Counted from the stretch's first letter, positions 13,201 through 26,786 are shown. The stretch is 64,000 bases of DNA from Campylorhamphus procurvoides (GCA_013396655.1 WBMV01000451.1:1-64000); one strand, 5' to 3'. Translations and numbers: made by a program. Notes: generated from the letters alone by a model not told the origin.

Positions 13201-15016
13201 CTGGTGTCGGGACAACCAGCAATGCTGGACACTGCTGATATTTTCTTGGGAGGCAGAAGATCTCTTCAGGCTCGGCGAGGTAGCAGAGCCTAAGGACAAG
13301 CATTGAGCACTCAGTGACATTTTGAAAAAAGCAGAGAAGCTAGAAAGCCAGGCTGGTGAAGAGAGGGAATAAGCACTGCTCAGAGTCAGGACTCCCCATC
13401 AGAACTGCATATAGCCCCCTGCCTGTCCTGGTATGGTTTTGAGAAAAGTACTTTAGCTTCTAAAGCACACATGCAGTCTCCAAGACAAGGATGTACTTTC
13501 TCGATATTTAATTTTAATCTTCAATCATCCTTATTTAATTGACTTTTCCTCACATGGATGGAATTCTGGAACCCTGGAACCCTGATGTCTTCTAAACTAT
13601 AATCTTTTGCCCCCACATACTATGTGGAGACCAGTCCTCAAGGAAACAGATCATTTGCAGCTCTCCAAATTGGTTTGTTTGATGGGCAGGAAAGTCAGCA
13701 TTAGTTAAGATTCTGTCTGGTCACAAGTTATAGTTGTGCACATGGAAGTAGGTCTTCTTCTACCTGTGAGTGTAGATGTACCCTGAGGGCACAGGCAAGC
13801 ACTTCCCTTTGGTGCACTGCAATGCATTCAATGCCAGGGGTCCTTTTAATAGTTTCCTACTTTTCAACTGGAAATACATTCCTAGAGGGTATGTCTAGAG
13901 TAGGCAACTTGGGTATCATTGTTTTAGCTGTGCTTCACTGAAGCTAATATACTCCTCTTCTCCCTAGGACTAATTAACTCAGATAAAATTCTGAGCAACA
14001 GAATTTGTTCTGTTCTGTTCGATATGTAGCTCCCAACACTTGAGTTAGCCCTTTCACAGGGAACTCAGGTATCTCTACATAGTGCTTGAGTTATGACAGG
14101 GAGACCCTTAGCAATCTTTTTAAAAGAAATTCAAAGCAAGGAGACTTCAGAATACCAATAGTATAAAATGCTGCACGTAGCTGTTGAATTTCATCTAGAT
14201 AATGTTAATAAACTAACATCTATTTTTGAAGTAGTCACTTTGTGGCTTAAAAAATCCATTCTAAGTTTCAAGATCTGTCTCTGAGAAACTAAAAATTAAA
14301 TAAGAAATACCCACAGGAAACTTAGAGGTTTTTCCTAACATCTTAATTAAATCCCTCAGGTTGAGGAAAATTAATTGAAGATTTTTACCGTTTTCCCCAC
14401 TACCTTTTCCTACTCTGGGGATTCAAATAAATGGAGTTTACAAATTTATCCACTGTTCTGCTTTAAAACTTCATGAAACTTTGCTTTTAAGGAGGAAGCT
14501 AATTAGGAATAGTTCTTATTATACCTTTAATGTGGGTAAGACTCCTGAGGCACTGTAAACATTAATTAAGGCCCACAGTACCCTCTGAAGTAGATAGCAC
14601 TCACCCACAGTTAGAGTGAAAATGGCCTCCCCTCCTCAATTGAACTCTACCCCAATATGAGCAAGCCTACTATAAATATGTTAAAAAGAAAAAAAAGGAA
14701 GAAGAAGAAAAAAAAGAGAGAGAGAAAAGAGCACAGCAAAATATTTCTTTTGCTTTCATTATGCCTGGAGGCCATGGAGTTACAATATTTGGTGCAATGT
14801 TATTTGGAAACTACTGTTATTTAGGTCCTTACTGTTCAAAAATTTGTTACCTGTTACATGCGATTTTGCGTGTCTATATAAAATACAGCCATGCTTCAAT
14901 AAAGGAGTTTGGATCTTTTTCAGTTCACCTGATAAAAAAAATTATTTTGGATAGTCCAGACATTTTTGGTGAAGTTGAATGTTTCTGGGATTTTAATGTT
15001 GTTGGATCATTCTGGG
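7243..15016. other. unique AT-rich sequence without supported genes
   Basis: No gene or recognised mobile element was seen. An A/C-rich low-complexity stretch lies at 11322-11355 and a purine tract at 14682-14731. Open frames such as 7125-7565 and 7959-8261 (minus) show neither family motifs nor exon-like boundaries. Confidence 0.6.
14682..14731. repeat. polypurine (GA/A-rich) low-complexity tract
   Basis: About 50 bp contain only A and G except at the edges, with runs of AAGAAG and GAGAGAGA. This is a simple-sequence tract with no assigned role. Confidence 0.9.
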
Positions 15017-15279
15017 TGTCCTAGTTCAGCAGGAGGGACCAGTTATCACTGTGTGGGTGTGATCAAAGCTATGTATTCTACCCCCTCTATTCATTCTCCA
15101 AGAACAATGGACTATTTGCAGCAGCTGCCCAGGGAGGCGTTAGCACCTTCACACCTGGCCTGAGGGGGCGTGGCTGCTAATGGGCCATCACCGGTTCAAC
15201 AATACCCCATGACTCACAGAGTTAATCACCCATTGTGTGAGTCCCCTCCCTGGGGGAGGGACTGGGTGTTCCCTGAGGG

Positions 15280-15288
15280 TACATAAAT
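15280..15288 (+). promoter_or_regulatory. TATA-like box of the ERVL-type LTR
   Basis: TACATAAAT lies in the proximal part of the LTR, about 107 bp downstream of a GC box, with the polyadenylation-like AATTAAA about 640 bp further on. Assigned from order and consensus. Confidence 0.45.
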
Positions 15289-15852
15289 GGGGCTCAGAAG
15301 ACCTTGGGAAACAACTGGTCGGATCTAGAGGAGCAGCAGGACCTCGACAGGAGGAAACCACCACTCTCAAGCAGACTACAACCATCATTCCTGACCAGAC
15401 CACAGCCATCATCTGCACCAACAGGTCAGAGAGCTCAGTGCTCTGTAGAGTAGGAGGACGGGGACACACACTCCAATCCCAGCATCACTGGATACTTGAT
15501 GGTGTTCCCCTTTTCCCTTCTCAACTCGACTGTTTTCATCCATGAGCATTCATAACCACCACAAGGATTGCTGTGAGGGGAAAAAGGTGGGAGAAAACTC
15601 CAGTTTTCCCTGCCCCTGTGGACACAGGATTGTTGCTGCTTTGCTTTCCACTTTTCTCTCATGGGAACTAACCTGGGAACTGCCTGCCACCTCGCCTGAG
15701 GGGAGAGCCCAGTCGGCCGGGTGCGACAGAGCCACCTGCTGTCCATGGATATAATCGCATTTTTCCCTTTCTGGGGAGTAGCCAGGAGGACCTTTCAGAC
15801 TGTTTTGCCTTGTCATTTGGGGGTGGAGGGGTTTTGTTGCAGGCTGTTGTTG

Positions 15853-15876
15853 TATATATATATATATACATATATG
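15853..15876. repeat. (TA)n microsatellite inside the LTR
   Basis: About 20 bp of alternating TA, interrupted once by ACATATATG, lie in the 3' third of the ERVL-like LTR. Confidence 0.9.
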
Positions 15877-16009
15877 TGTTGTGGTTAAGATCTGTTATCT
15901 TTTCCTTTACATATATTTTTCCTAATTAAAGTTCTGTTCTCTAAATTTAAAGGGGAGGGATTATTTCTTGGCTAACATAGATATCTTAGTTCTTCCTCAA
16001 ACTAAGACA

Positions 16010-16862
16010 CCGGGATTCTTCAAAGTCCTGAGTACAACTGTACCACGCATCTCTTCTGCTAACATACTTCAGTAGAAACAAGGATGTAAAAGGTAATAGG
16101 TCTGCATCACACGAATATTGTATCAGAATACTGGTACAGCAGTGCTCTCAAAACATGATACAACAGACTAATCACAATGGCTGTAAGACTTTCCTACAGT
16201 TCTGGTGTATGAAAGCTGCAGATTGCAGGGTTGTTGCTTTTGAGCTTTAGGGAACAACAAGTAGTGCAGTTGGCACCTTCAGGTGCTATAAACTGCTGCA
16301 TTATCAGCTGCAGTGCTGCATTCCCCTGATGAGGATCACAGATCCAAAACTGAGTAATCATGTTAAACTCCCACTTCTTCCATCTTTAAAGTTGCCTCTA
16401 TCAAATTTCATTGATTTTTTGCATCTTTTTGCAACAGTAGTCCACAAATTATCTGTTAAAATGTCTGGTACCCCTCTGTGGTCAGGTGCTCTTGCTTCTC
16501 ACAGTCATGACATGTGTTCTTTTAGGGTTTCTGTAGCTTTAAGCAGCAGACGTGGTCCAGACTCCATCAATCTAAAAGATAAAACTCCTTTTGCCTTCAG
16601 TGGGTTCTCAACCCATCTTCAGTTTTGCAAATAATTTTGCACCTAGACTTGCAGGCTGCAATGAAACTGGCAAATCAAGCAGGACTTGTGTCCCCACAGA
16701 AAACTATCATACTCCAAAATCTCCCCTCCCAAAAAGGGTGTCCACCAGCCTCCAGGTGTATGCAGAACCTTAACAACTTTATTCCCATTCCTGGCACAGC
16801 TTAGGCCAAACCCAGCTGGGACCGCTTCTCCAGGAATCAGTGAAAAGCTGTGTCTCAGTCTC
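16010..16862. other. unique sequence between LTR and CR1
   Basis: Nothing was recognised. Overlapping open frames of 60-101 codons on both strands (16329-16936) have no identifiable domain. Confidence 0.55.
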
Positions 16863-17294
16863 TCACAGAATACAGAATCAATTAGGTTGGAAAAGACCTC
16901 TGAGAACGTTGAGTCTGACCTATGACTGAACACCACCTTGTCAACTGGACCATGGCACTGAGTGCCACATCCAGTCTCTTCTTAAACACTGCTGGGGACA
17001 ATGACTCCACCACCTCACTGGACAGCCCATTCCAATGTCCAGTCACTCTTTCTATGAAGAACTTCTTCCTAATGTCCAACCCGAACCTCCCCTGGTGCAG
17101 CTTGAGATTTTATGCTCTTGTCCTAATGCTGGTTGCCTGGGAGAAGAGACTGGCCCCCACCTGGGTGCAACCTCCTTTCAGATAGTTGTAGAGAGTGATG
17201 AGGTCACCCCCGAGTCCCCTCTTCTCCAGCCTAAACAACCCCAGCTTCCTCAGCCACTTCTCACAGGACTGGTGCTCCAGACCCTTCACCAAGC
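16863..17294 (-). mobile_element. CR1 LINE, 5'-truncated 3' end
   Basis: The plus strand shows the reverse complement of a CR1 tail. It starts with 'tcacagaatacagaatcaatt', continues through 'aggttggaaaagacctctgag', and ends in the segment encoding the ORF2 C-terminus. On the minus strand that segment reads [37 protein letters not shown], a decayed form of the usual '..RKNFFT..HWN.LP.EVV.SPSL..FK.RLD' end. It belongs to the same subfamily as the copy at 24519-24776, in the same orientation. It is dead: truncated and out of frame in places. Confidence 0.9.
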
Positions 17295-19972
17295 ATTAGA
17301 ATTCAGAAGAGACTTCCTGCCCCCCCTCCCCCCCCACAAAGGGAACAAAATCACGCTGCAAACTTTGGACCAAACCTCCCACCCCCGGGGTGTATTCCAC
17401 CAGTTATTTCACAGATCTTCAACTACAGTGCAATAATAAGAAAGATAAGCATTGTGGACAGGTTAGTGAAAGAAACTGAGTGTAGCCAAGTGAAAAGTGG
17501 GAAACAGCTCATATGGTGTGATTTTAGTTACTTTTAACATATCAATAATCAACAAATAATTATGTGCCTGTCTTCAATATTTATTGCAGTATATCACACT
17601 CACATAAATTATGAGTTTTACTCAAACATTGTTGGTTTAGCCAAGATTGTCTGATTCTCTGAAGATTATGGGAATACAAGAATAACCATAAACTGGATCA
17701 GATCAGAGGTCCAGGAGCCTGTATCCAAGAATGTGAACTAGAAGATGCTGAAGAGAAAGTGTAAAAACAAGACAAACATATAATGACACTACCCTGGCCT
17801 AGACTTGAAGTTTCAGTTATTTGTGGTGCAGGTGCTTACTGAGCCAGCAGTAGTGGCTTTATATTTAATAGTGCAAGATGAATGTTTCTTCCATGAATTC
17901 ATCTGATTTCTTTATGAACTTTTGTAAGCTGCTATCATCTGCAATGGCCTGTGGTCATAAGTGAATGAGGACCATCACATTTTGTTCAATTTGAATTTAC
18001 TGTCTAGCTTCACCTGGTCTTTTTTTGACACTCTAGATCTTGCACTGGAAGAGACGCGACATTTTTTCCCTTTTAGCCTCCTGCATTTTACCACTTGTTT
18101 TGCAGAGCTTTTAGAAAGATGGCATAGGCGATGTCCTGCTCTGATTACCAGGTTCTATTACAGGGCTCCTTGGAGAGGGCAGGTGAGAACAGGCATTGTC
18201 TATCCCACAGGCCCTTCTCCTTGACCCACCACCAGGTGTCTGAGGACAAGGATGCCCATCCTAAAGTGCTGTGTTGCAGCTAGCAGCAGCTGCAGCTAGT
18301 GGGATCTGTCCCCTGGAGCTGGCATTACAACTGGTACTAGTGCCTCTAATCAGAATTTGCTATGCTTTTTTTGAAGGGGGAAGCATCATAATCATCATTG
18401 TTGGACAAAATCTGACATAATTGTTAAGGCTTGGTGGAGGCTTTCACAAAATGCCCTTTTCCAGAAAGTTCTGAGGGTGGTGGGCTTCCATCAATGAGGG
18501 ATACTCGGTGCTTGGCAGAATGTCCTTGCCATGACCTCTGATACAGCTGCAGGACGTTTTGTGCTCTGACAATGAAAAGGTAGTTCCTGTATGCTTTTTT
18601 ACTCACATCAGCATTCTTCCCTTTCTGCATGTGTACTGCCTAGCCACAGAAAATGAAAAAAAAAAAAATTGTGAGAGGACTTAGGGAAAGTAACACCACT
18701 AACAGTCTTTTACCCTATGCTGACTGGAAGTTAATCCATATATGTGAGGATCTGATGCTTCAGCTTATTGAGAGAGACAGACACATAATAGAATCTCCTG
18801 AGTGGCATCACAATAACAGAGCTTTGCCATCTTGTGTCTAACTCTGACCTGTACAAGCCTTTCAATCAGGTTAAAATTCCTAGCACAAACTACAGGAATC
18901 TGTCTCAAAGCTGCTGTAGAAAAATGTATTTGACACAGATAAAGAAGATCTAAGCAGGTTTTGTGGTCTCAGGGAGCTGTGCTCATTAATTATTTGAAAG
19001 TGGTGTTGTGCACAGGCTGAAAAATAGAAAATCTGTGTAAGGATGGAGTTTTGCTCTAAATAATGTATATTTATGTAGAATTGTTGTTTTTTTCTCTTTT
19101 TTCATTGTAAATATTTTTTTTTGAGACTGGTCAGTTGTAGTTCATCCCAAATTTCAGGTTCCTGCTTTTCGAGTCATGAACGCTACCAAATTCATATACA
19201 TGAAGTGAAAGCTGGTGAAATTTCAAGTAGTCTTTAGTTTCACAAAGACACAATGCAAAAGGCAATGAGTGACTGAAGATATTCTGTAGGCAAAAGGAAA
19301 ACACTTTGCTGAGCTTGAGGACAGACAGGGACCCAGTAAAATTGCTTACTACACTTATTGCTGCACCATCAGAAGATGTACTGTGAAAAGACACGGATGG
19401 TCTGAAAATAGAGAACAAATGAATTCCTGCAATTTTCTGCGATTTCTGTAAAGAGAGGGGACCAGCTAGCTCATCTCAGAAGATATAAGGTGGGAGGGAG
19501 AACGGTGGCTAAAAGTTTTCCCTTTTCTTATCCCCAGTTCAGCAATATGCGTAAAATGTAAATTCAACACTCATTGAGAGAGGCCTTCTTATATGCTTAG
19601 ATATTTGCCAGAGATACACTGCCTTTCTGAGAGGGCAAAAACTGAACAGATGAGGAGAAAATATCTGTGCTTCCGAACTCAGCAATACTGGAGATTTCTA
19701 TTATAAACTACATTCTCCTAGTTTCGTTTTTACTATTTGTGCCCAAGAAAAATATAGGAAGCCTTATTTAGAGGATTTTGTGTCAAAGAAGATGAAACTA
19801 CAGATTTTTAAAATCTGGATGAGCGATGCTGGTTTGTTTGAAAGTAGCCCCATGCTGGTTCAAAAACCTGTGCAATTTTCAAGCTTCCAGTGAGACCATG
19901 TCCCATAGAGCAACAGTGGAGCTGGGTGTTGCCTATGGTCTTGCAGCAGTGATGAAGACCTTTGGAGTACAT

Positions 19973-20017
19973 GTGATGATGAAACAAATGAAGACGTGAT
20001 GATGAAACAAATGAAGA
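19973..20017. repeat. 23-bp tandem duplication, two copies
   Basis: GTGATGATGAAACAAATGAA is repeated head to tail (unit 1: 19973-19995; unit 2 from 19996) with near identity, which is typical of replication slippage. Confidence 0.9.
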
Positions 20018-22129
20018 GAATCTGAAGGTGTGGTGTCAATGACCTTTTCCATGACACTAGATACTTGCTAGAATAATGTATTTGGTAATTTCTGCACTGT
20101 GCTTAGCACTCCTCTTTGAAGTTCTGTCATTTAGAAAAATGGATGGTCTTTGTCTGCAGGAATTTACTAATCCCTGTGCGTGCTATTCTAGTTATTAATC
20201 ACTCAGGCAGCTAAAATTCAGAGTCTTATTTCTATTTTGAATTTTGTTGACATTCAGCTTCTGGGCATGAGGTCTTACTATGGCTTTCCCTCCTGCTAGG
20301 TGATGCTATCACCCATCAGATTCTTACAGAAATGTTACTAAAATCAAGCCTACTCCAATATTTAGCTCATACCTAATTTCAGTCTTCAAGCACTACTGTG
20401 AACACTGCAGGACTCTGGCAGCATCAGCATTCTGCTGTGTCACCTGCTCTGTGCAAGGCCTGTCTCCTATACTGAGAAGCAGAGACGTAAGGATGGGTTT
20501 TGCTTAAGTACTTTTCTATGAACTTGATCTTTCTACTTTTCTGTAACACAGGTGCTGATGCTGTTATTACTTCTGTATTGTCCCACACTTTTATCACTAA
20601 TGGCTCAAGACTTTCTGATTTCAGGTTAGTGAATACATCATAAAATAGGAGCAGCCTAAGTTGCCTGAGTCCAACAATCCCCAGTAAGTATTTTATGTAA
20701 GCTGAGTCAAAACTAATTGGTTTTTCTGCATATCTGCACTCTTACACTCTCATCAGCTGTGCACTTTGTGGAAGGCAGTTTATAAAGCAGCATGTATCAA
20801 ACTGTCTTTAGTGATACATTGGCTGCAGTGTTGTTTGACAACCATTGCGCTGTTCATCTCAGTGTCCAAAGAATGACAATAAAAAAATCAGGAACCCAAA
20901 GTTGATGCCTGGAAATAGCTGGAGAAAATTTGATCTAAAAATTGATAAGAGACACCTTAGAGCACAAACACTGAGAAGAGAGGTAACAATGATACTGAAC
21001 AGTTATAAAACTTCTTTTGATACCACTCCTTAAGGCAAATACTCTCTGGGAACCAGACATGTGTCTGGAATATCTGGCTGATGTCCAGCTCTATATGTAC
21101 AGTAGATATGGCCATTGATTTCCAGTCATATATTATACATCGTATTTTATCTTTGAGAAGTCAAACAGAACTTATTTAACTCTATGGGTGGGGGAAATGC
21201 TAATCATATATTATGAAACCCTACAGTGATTTTTTACAATAGGATTTGTAATAGAGCATAGAATAAAATATTTATGCTAAGCTTAGAAATACAGAATAGG
21301 ATCTGTTCTTTTTTGCTTTCTTTTGAGTGCTAACATAGCACACCTTACCTGGGGACAGGTACGGTTGATGTCCTTACCTACTTCAGGTATCATCTGTATC
21401 AGTTTCTTAGCCTCTCCTTCACCTTTTGGCCTTTATCACTGACCTATTTTCTTCAGGTGAGACCTGCAGCAACAGTGCATTATGATGCTCCAGCCATGTA
21501 GGATCTGCCAAAGAATTAAGGGAAAATAAGGAGTCTTTTGCATTGCATTTGCATTGGAGGCCTGTCCTCTTTCTATGAAAGTTTTTTCCCCTTTAAAAAA
21601 ATCCACAGATTATAATTTAATGTTATTTTTCTTTTCTTTCTTCTTAAATTATAAAGATGGTGAAACAGCATATTCTTATCAAAATGAATAAAGGCCAGAA
21701 AACCAATCTTAAAGATCAGCTTGTGTGACTGTCATGAATTAGATCTTGGACAGAGTTTCTAATGTTTCAAAATAAAGTAACTGATTATGCATATTTTGAT
21801 CTTGCATTTTTAAAAGGAATTGAAGCATCTGTCTTGAAAGAGTCTTTGGCAAATACAATTAATTTTTCAAATATTAACAATGAATGCAGCTGGCACTTCT
21901 CCAATATGAATAAAATTTCTAAACAACCTTCATTGCCATTCATCCTGAGCAATCTTTGGAAAGTCTTGGCCTTCCTCTCTAACCTCCTCTTTAGTGAGGG
22001 GGTCTGTAAGTGTTAAGTGAAGACATAGAACACATTTTTGGGGATGTAGGAGGGGAGATTAATATTCTGATGGTTTAGTGGAAGACATTAATGAGTTTGT
22101 TAGGTCTTATTTCAGTAGCTCTTACATAA

Positions 22130-22209
22130 AGTATACAGAACTAAACAGAACCAAAGATACGGTACAGTATCATATGTATAGTATGCAGAACTAAACAGAA
22201 TCCAGGATA
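22130..22209. repeat. imperfect 30-bp direct repeat
   Basis: The copy at 22130-22159 and the copy at 22180-22209 share AGTAT-CAGAACTAAACAGAA and a diverged end, 50 bp apart. No element is recognised around them. Confidence 0.8.
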
Positions 22210-24112
22210 TTAGAGTCCATCCAGTATTTTTACTCTTACAGGTCTTCTATTTTCTCTTTGCTTGCTTTAGTTCTCATACAGAGTTGCTCATCTTATTGAA
22301 TTTGTTTCTGTCCTTACAAACCTGAGTGATGCAATTAATAATGCAGTGCTTAACATTAACAAGCTTATAGTTTCCATTTCCAAGTGTTTAAAGTTACCGT
22401 GTCACCTTAGCATAGATAACACCATGGTAACTATATAAGCAAAAGGCAAAACCATATACCTTAATGGTGACTACTATAGTTGGCATTTTTATAACACTTT
22501 TTATTTGTTTATAGACATGAACTGGTTAATATCAACAATGATTTTTTTGAGATCAGTAACAGAGTCTCACATTGCTCAGTGCAACATTATATACTTGGGG
22601 GCTGGGCAGAATTGGAAGAGAAATACCATAAAATTAAAGATGTTTATAAAATATGATTGACTAGGACATTAATAAGGAGTACTGTAAGCTGCCAAGCTAA
22701 AGATTACCAGTCCGGTCCAAAATTCCTGCAACTGGCATAGGAATCATGATATTCATTAAAGTAACTGTGCATGTTTTATTTGCCTCTGGACTCTTTAGCT
22801 ATCAGAATACACTTGGGTCTTGTTTCTTACTTCTGTCTCCTACCAAGAAAGTTTTAGGTTTACTCTCCAAGTAGAAACTGAAAGTCTCACTTTCCCCAAG
22901 GAGTTGAAGCTACAAGAAAAGCAGTGAATTATTACGGGTCTCACATTAAGATACAAGAGCTGGCAATGGTGAGCAAAACAAGAAGGGTCCCTTTTGCATA
23001 TCAGCTCCATTTTACAGTGGGACAAAGCTGCAGATGTGCCCTCACATTAACCAAAAACACTCCAGTCCTTTCCTATGCCTGCCACTCCCTATAACTGGAG
23101 TACTGAAGATAGTTCTTCTAGTTAGAAGAAAACACTGCTGTTTCCTCTCTTTCCACAGCTCATAAGGTCTCATACCCTTTTGGGTAGGAATACCACCATT
23201 GCAGCATACCTATCTGAACAGAAGAAATCACTTTAGAAAGACAGAGGCCAGGCAATGTACCTCCAGTTGTTCTCTGTACCGATCATGCCTAAACAAACTG
23301 ACATTATCCTTGCTGATTCAGCCATAAATTTGTTCCTGTAGCAACTGAAAATGCAAGGGCTAAATGAAGAGAAACAAAACTGACACAGGGAATAGCTGTG
23401 ATATAAATAAAAATGCAGTGAAAGCCATATATTTAAGAAGAGATGAAACTCATTCAGATGAGACTAATTTATAGAATGGGTGATGTGAAATATTCAGCAA
23501 TATTAAAAATAAAGTTCCTGTAGTAAGAAATATATGAGAAAATAATCTAACTGGATACCATTGAAATACCATTTCCTTATGGTGGGAATAATAAATAGCA
23601 CCACTAGTTTTTGTGAGTTGCATCCCAAAAGAAGTCAGAATGTCTCTTCAATGATTTTAACACTTCAAGGAAAACAAACAGCATAGGGGAAAATAATCAA
23701 GATTTTAATTCTGAATATGGACTTTAAAGACACATCCTTCAGGAGGAATTTATTGATACTGTGAGTGCTATACAGTGACACCACTGTGAAGAGAAAATTC
23801 TTTGCTCAGATGCTCAGCACAGTTGCTAACTACAATCTTTTCTTTCCCTTGCTGCACAGGGCTCCCTGATGTCACCAGAGCTGACCTCTCATGGAGAAGG
23901 AAGGGCAGAATACTGGGGCAAGAGAAAGGATGCATTTTTGTTACAAAAGTCAGGATATATTTGAGTATGTTTAGTGCTTCAAAACAAGTTCTGGGATATT
24001 TTCCAGTTTTATATGGGACTACCCCTGCAACACCCCCACTCCAACTAGTTTTAAGATCCTGTTGCTAGATCTTCCCAGCTCATCTACTCCTGGCTGTTGT
24101 GTGGGATGTGTG

Positions 24113-24140
24113 GGGTGTGTGTGTGTGTGTGTTTGTGTTA
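24113..24140. repeat. (GT)n microsatellite
   Basis: This is a run of alternating GT, interrupted by one TTT, next to a locally GC-richer patch. Confidence 0.9.
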
Positions 24141-24518
24141 GAGGGGTGTGGTTCAAAATGACCCCCTGTTGGGCAGTGGTGGCTCCCATGGGCTTTTCCT
24201 CAGGCGCTGTGGCTGCCTGCTGGCCACCCCTGGGCAGCATGAGGACTGGGTCATCCCTTGGGGCACCTTGTGCGCTGGTGTTTGGAACACTTGCCAGAAG
24301 GGTGGGCAAGTGTTGGTCCCCTTTCCAAGCAGAGTCCAGGGTCCATTGCCAGGATTCACTTCCCATTGTGTTTCAACATCTCACTTAGGCATGCTCATCA
24401 AGGTCCTTTGAAGAAGGTCATAAAGACTGACAGACAGAGACACCTCGAAATTGCTGCTGGTTCCTTCAATCATCAGGTGAAGATAAAAGCTTGGAAGGAC
24501 TGTATCTGCCTTGAAGAG

Positions 24519-24776
24519 TTCACAGAATCACAGAATTAACTAGGCTAGAAAAGAACTCTGAGGTAATTGAGTCCAACCTATGAGTGAACACCACCATGCC
24601 AACTATACCATGGCACTAAGTGTCACATCTAATCTTATTAATGAGTTAAATACCTTCAAGGATGATGACTCCACCACCTCCCTAGGCAGTCCATTCCCAT
24701 GTCCAATCACCCTTTCTGTGAAGAACTTTTTCCTAATGTCCAGCCTGAACCTCCCCTTGTGCAGCTTAAGACTATT
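24519..24776 (-). mobile_element. CR1 LINE 3' end fragment
   Basis: This is the reverse complement of a CR1 tail: 'cacagaatcacagaatt', then 'aggctagaaaagaactctgagg' and 'gactccaccacctccct', ending in the ORF2 C-terminal segment 'tgtgaagaactttttcctaatgtcc'. It matches the 16863-17294 copy closely along its length and is truncated slightly sooner. It has no coding capacity. Confidence 0.9.
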
Positions 24777-26666
24777 GAGTTCATAAGCTCCTCTGAAGAC
24801 AGAAGGAATTGGAGAAACTGAACATGGGGGGATATGTTTTCTGTAGTTGTCCCCTTGCGTAAAGCAAATTTAGATGTGATGAATCAGTCCTTTCCTTGCC
24901 TCTAATAGCCCTGACACAACATGCCTAATGTTTCAGTGATGTAGACTGGATTCCACCCTCTGCTTTACTCTGTAAACACTTGCTGGCCGAGACCTGTTAC
25001 TCATTGCCAATGATCACATGAGAAAGAAACTGAAGTCTCTAAGTGTTCACAGGATGGAGTCATTAGAGTGGGAGTGAATATGTGTTACACAAACCTACAT
25101 TCTTCACAAGAAAATGACATGGATAGATTAAGTGTTGCAATTTACTGTAGATCTGCCATGTTAGCTTAGTGTGTATCTACAGTGTCTGTCTAGCTGTTAC
25201 AGTTTTATTGATCCAGATTATTTTTTCTCCATTAACCTGAGGATTAAAGAGAAAAGGGTTGGATTATGTGATGATTAATCACAGGTTAGATGTTTGCAGT
25301 TTGAATGCTTAGATAGGATTAAAGAAATTCTGTCTTACATCCCGGTACAGTATTTCAATTTGAATAGGGGTTTTCTCCATGCCATTATTTTCACCAGATC
25401 CCACTTAAAAGTGGAGACCTAACTTTCCAGCCCCCCCCCGCCAAGCTGATAATGCTGTTGTAATTACAATATCCCAACACTGTGTACATTTGCTGATAAT
25501 ATGCTTAGCATATCCTTCCCTAGCTGGAAGATAGAAGTACCTGGAGTCTTTTCTGAAATTGGAAAGAATGTATCCTAAATCATGTAACTAACTGAAAGAA
25601 ACTGGAGAAGGAGGAACCTAGATGTTGCATGACTTTTGATGATCTCTGCTTTGATTTGGGAGGGTTTGTCCCTGGGAAGTATAATTACATATCTGATATA
25701 GATCTGTTCAAACGAGATAATTCATAGTCTAGTTAAAAACCTGCAAAGCTGCCAAATAAATAGATGTCTAAAATTACCCTTTCCTTTTTGTGATCTAGAC
25801 ATGTGCAGGTTATTTTGTATACAGACCATTGTCTTCTCCCTTCTGAAGAACTGTATGATGTATTATAAGAAAATCTTACTTGACAGTCATGGTGGTTTAT
25901 GCATCAGGGTTTAGAAAGCTGTAAAGCTTTTTTCCTTAGCAGTGAAAACACTGGAAAAATTAAGGCTCATGATAGTTTTGTTTTGGATACAAACAAATGT
26001 TAAAAAGACTAAGATTGGTTGAAAAAAAAAATCTTTAATCTCTTTTGCTGATAAGAACTTTTTATTTTCATTTGAGTACTGGCCAAATTGTGATTTTCTT
26101 ACTCACACAGTAACAATTTTTTCCTCATCATTTGGCCTACTAATAGCTACAGGATTACTCATGGTGCAAAGCTTTATTCAGTGTATAGACATCTTAGTCC
26201 TGCTTGTGGTGTTTATCTGGTTTCACACCTTGAGGTCTCGCCTTTATCTACTGATCTTTTTCTTCTCTCTTTTCTCTCTCTCCCTTCACTGTGGGAACAT
26301 ACACATATAGCTGGGGACATTTCAGCAGGTGGATAGCCTGAAACTTGGGTGATTAGTGTGGTATTTGTCAGATTTTGTCTTTGATCCCTTTATTATTTAA
26401 AACTAGCAAATATTCTCATATTCCTTAGGGGGAGAGTGGGAATCACTTGAATTTGCTCTTAAATGAATAAACACCAGCTCCAATTAGAACTCAAATTAAA
26501 TTTGAAAAAAAAAAGTTTTATTTTTATCTATTTGTTTTGATGGGTGAGTCTCTAACTGCAAAACAAGTAAGTTCTCTGTGTGTTGGATTTACACAGCTGA
26601 TTGGCACCATGCAGTGTCTGCTCTGAAGGTAGAGTCCAAACTGAGATTTCCATCTGCAGGGACCCC

Positions 26667-26786
26667 ATGTCATCTGTCAGAGGGGAGTCCCTGCTGTTAG
26701 GTTGCTCTCATCAGCTTCTGCTTACCCTTGGTCTACAGAATGGCTTAACATCAGGTCAGTCAGAGAAGCACCCTGACAGATGACAT
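26667..26786. repeat. 14-bp perfect inverted repeat, 92-bp spacer
   Basis: ATGTCATCTGTCAG (26667-26680) recurs as its exact reverse complement at 26773-26786, bounding a 120-bp segment. No target duplication or transposon similarity was noted, so chance is possible. Confidence 0.7.

Larger units (their letters stand above)
15017..16009 (+). mobile_element. solo LTR, ERVL-like, 993 bp
   Basis: The element starts TGTCCTAGTTC and ends AAACTAAGACA, giving an imperfect terminal inverted repeat that includes the canonical TG...CA. It is flanked by CTGGG (15012-15016) and CCGGG (16010-16014), a 5-bp target duplication with one C/T difference. A 5-bp duplication fits ERVL or some ERVK elements. Internal promoter and processing signals in the right order are a GC box (GGGGGCGTGG, 15164-15173), a TATA-like ACATAAATGG (about 15281-15290), a (TA)n tract (15853-15876) and AATTAAA (15924-15930). 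No primer-binding site or retroviral genes follow, so it is a recombination remnant. Several open frames inside it are chance frames. Confidence 0.85.
17295..24518. other. unique AT-rich sequence without supported genes
   Basis: This stretch is intergenic-looking. It contains a C-rich run at 17322-17335, a 23-bp tandem duplication (19973-20017), an imperfect 30-bp direct repeat (22130-22209), a (GT)n tract (24113-24140) and a locally GC-richer patch around 24090-24390. No exon could be supported. Confidence 0.6.

Noticed and set aside
26667..26786. 14-bp inverted repeat as ends of a small DNA transposon
   Set aside because: No target duplication, no transposon-family end motif, and 14 bp at 92 bp spacing may be chance.
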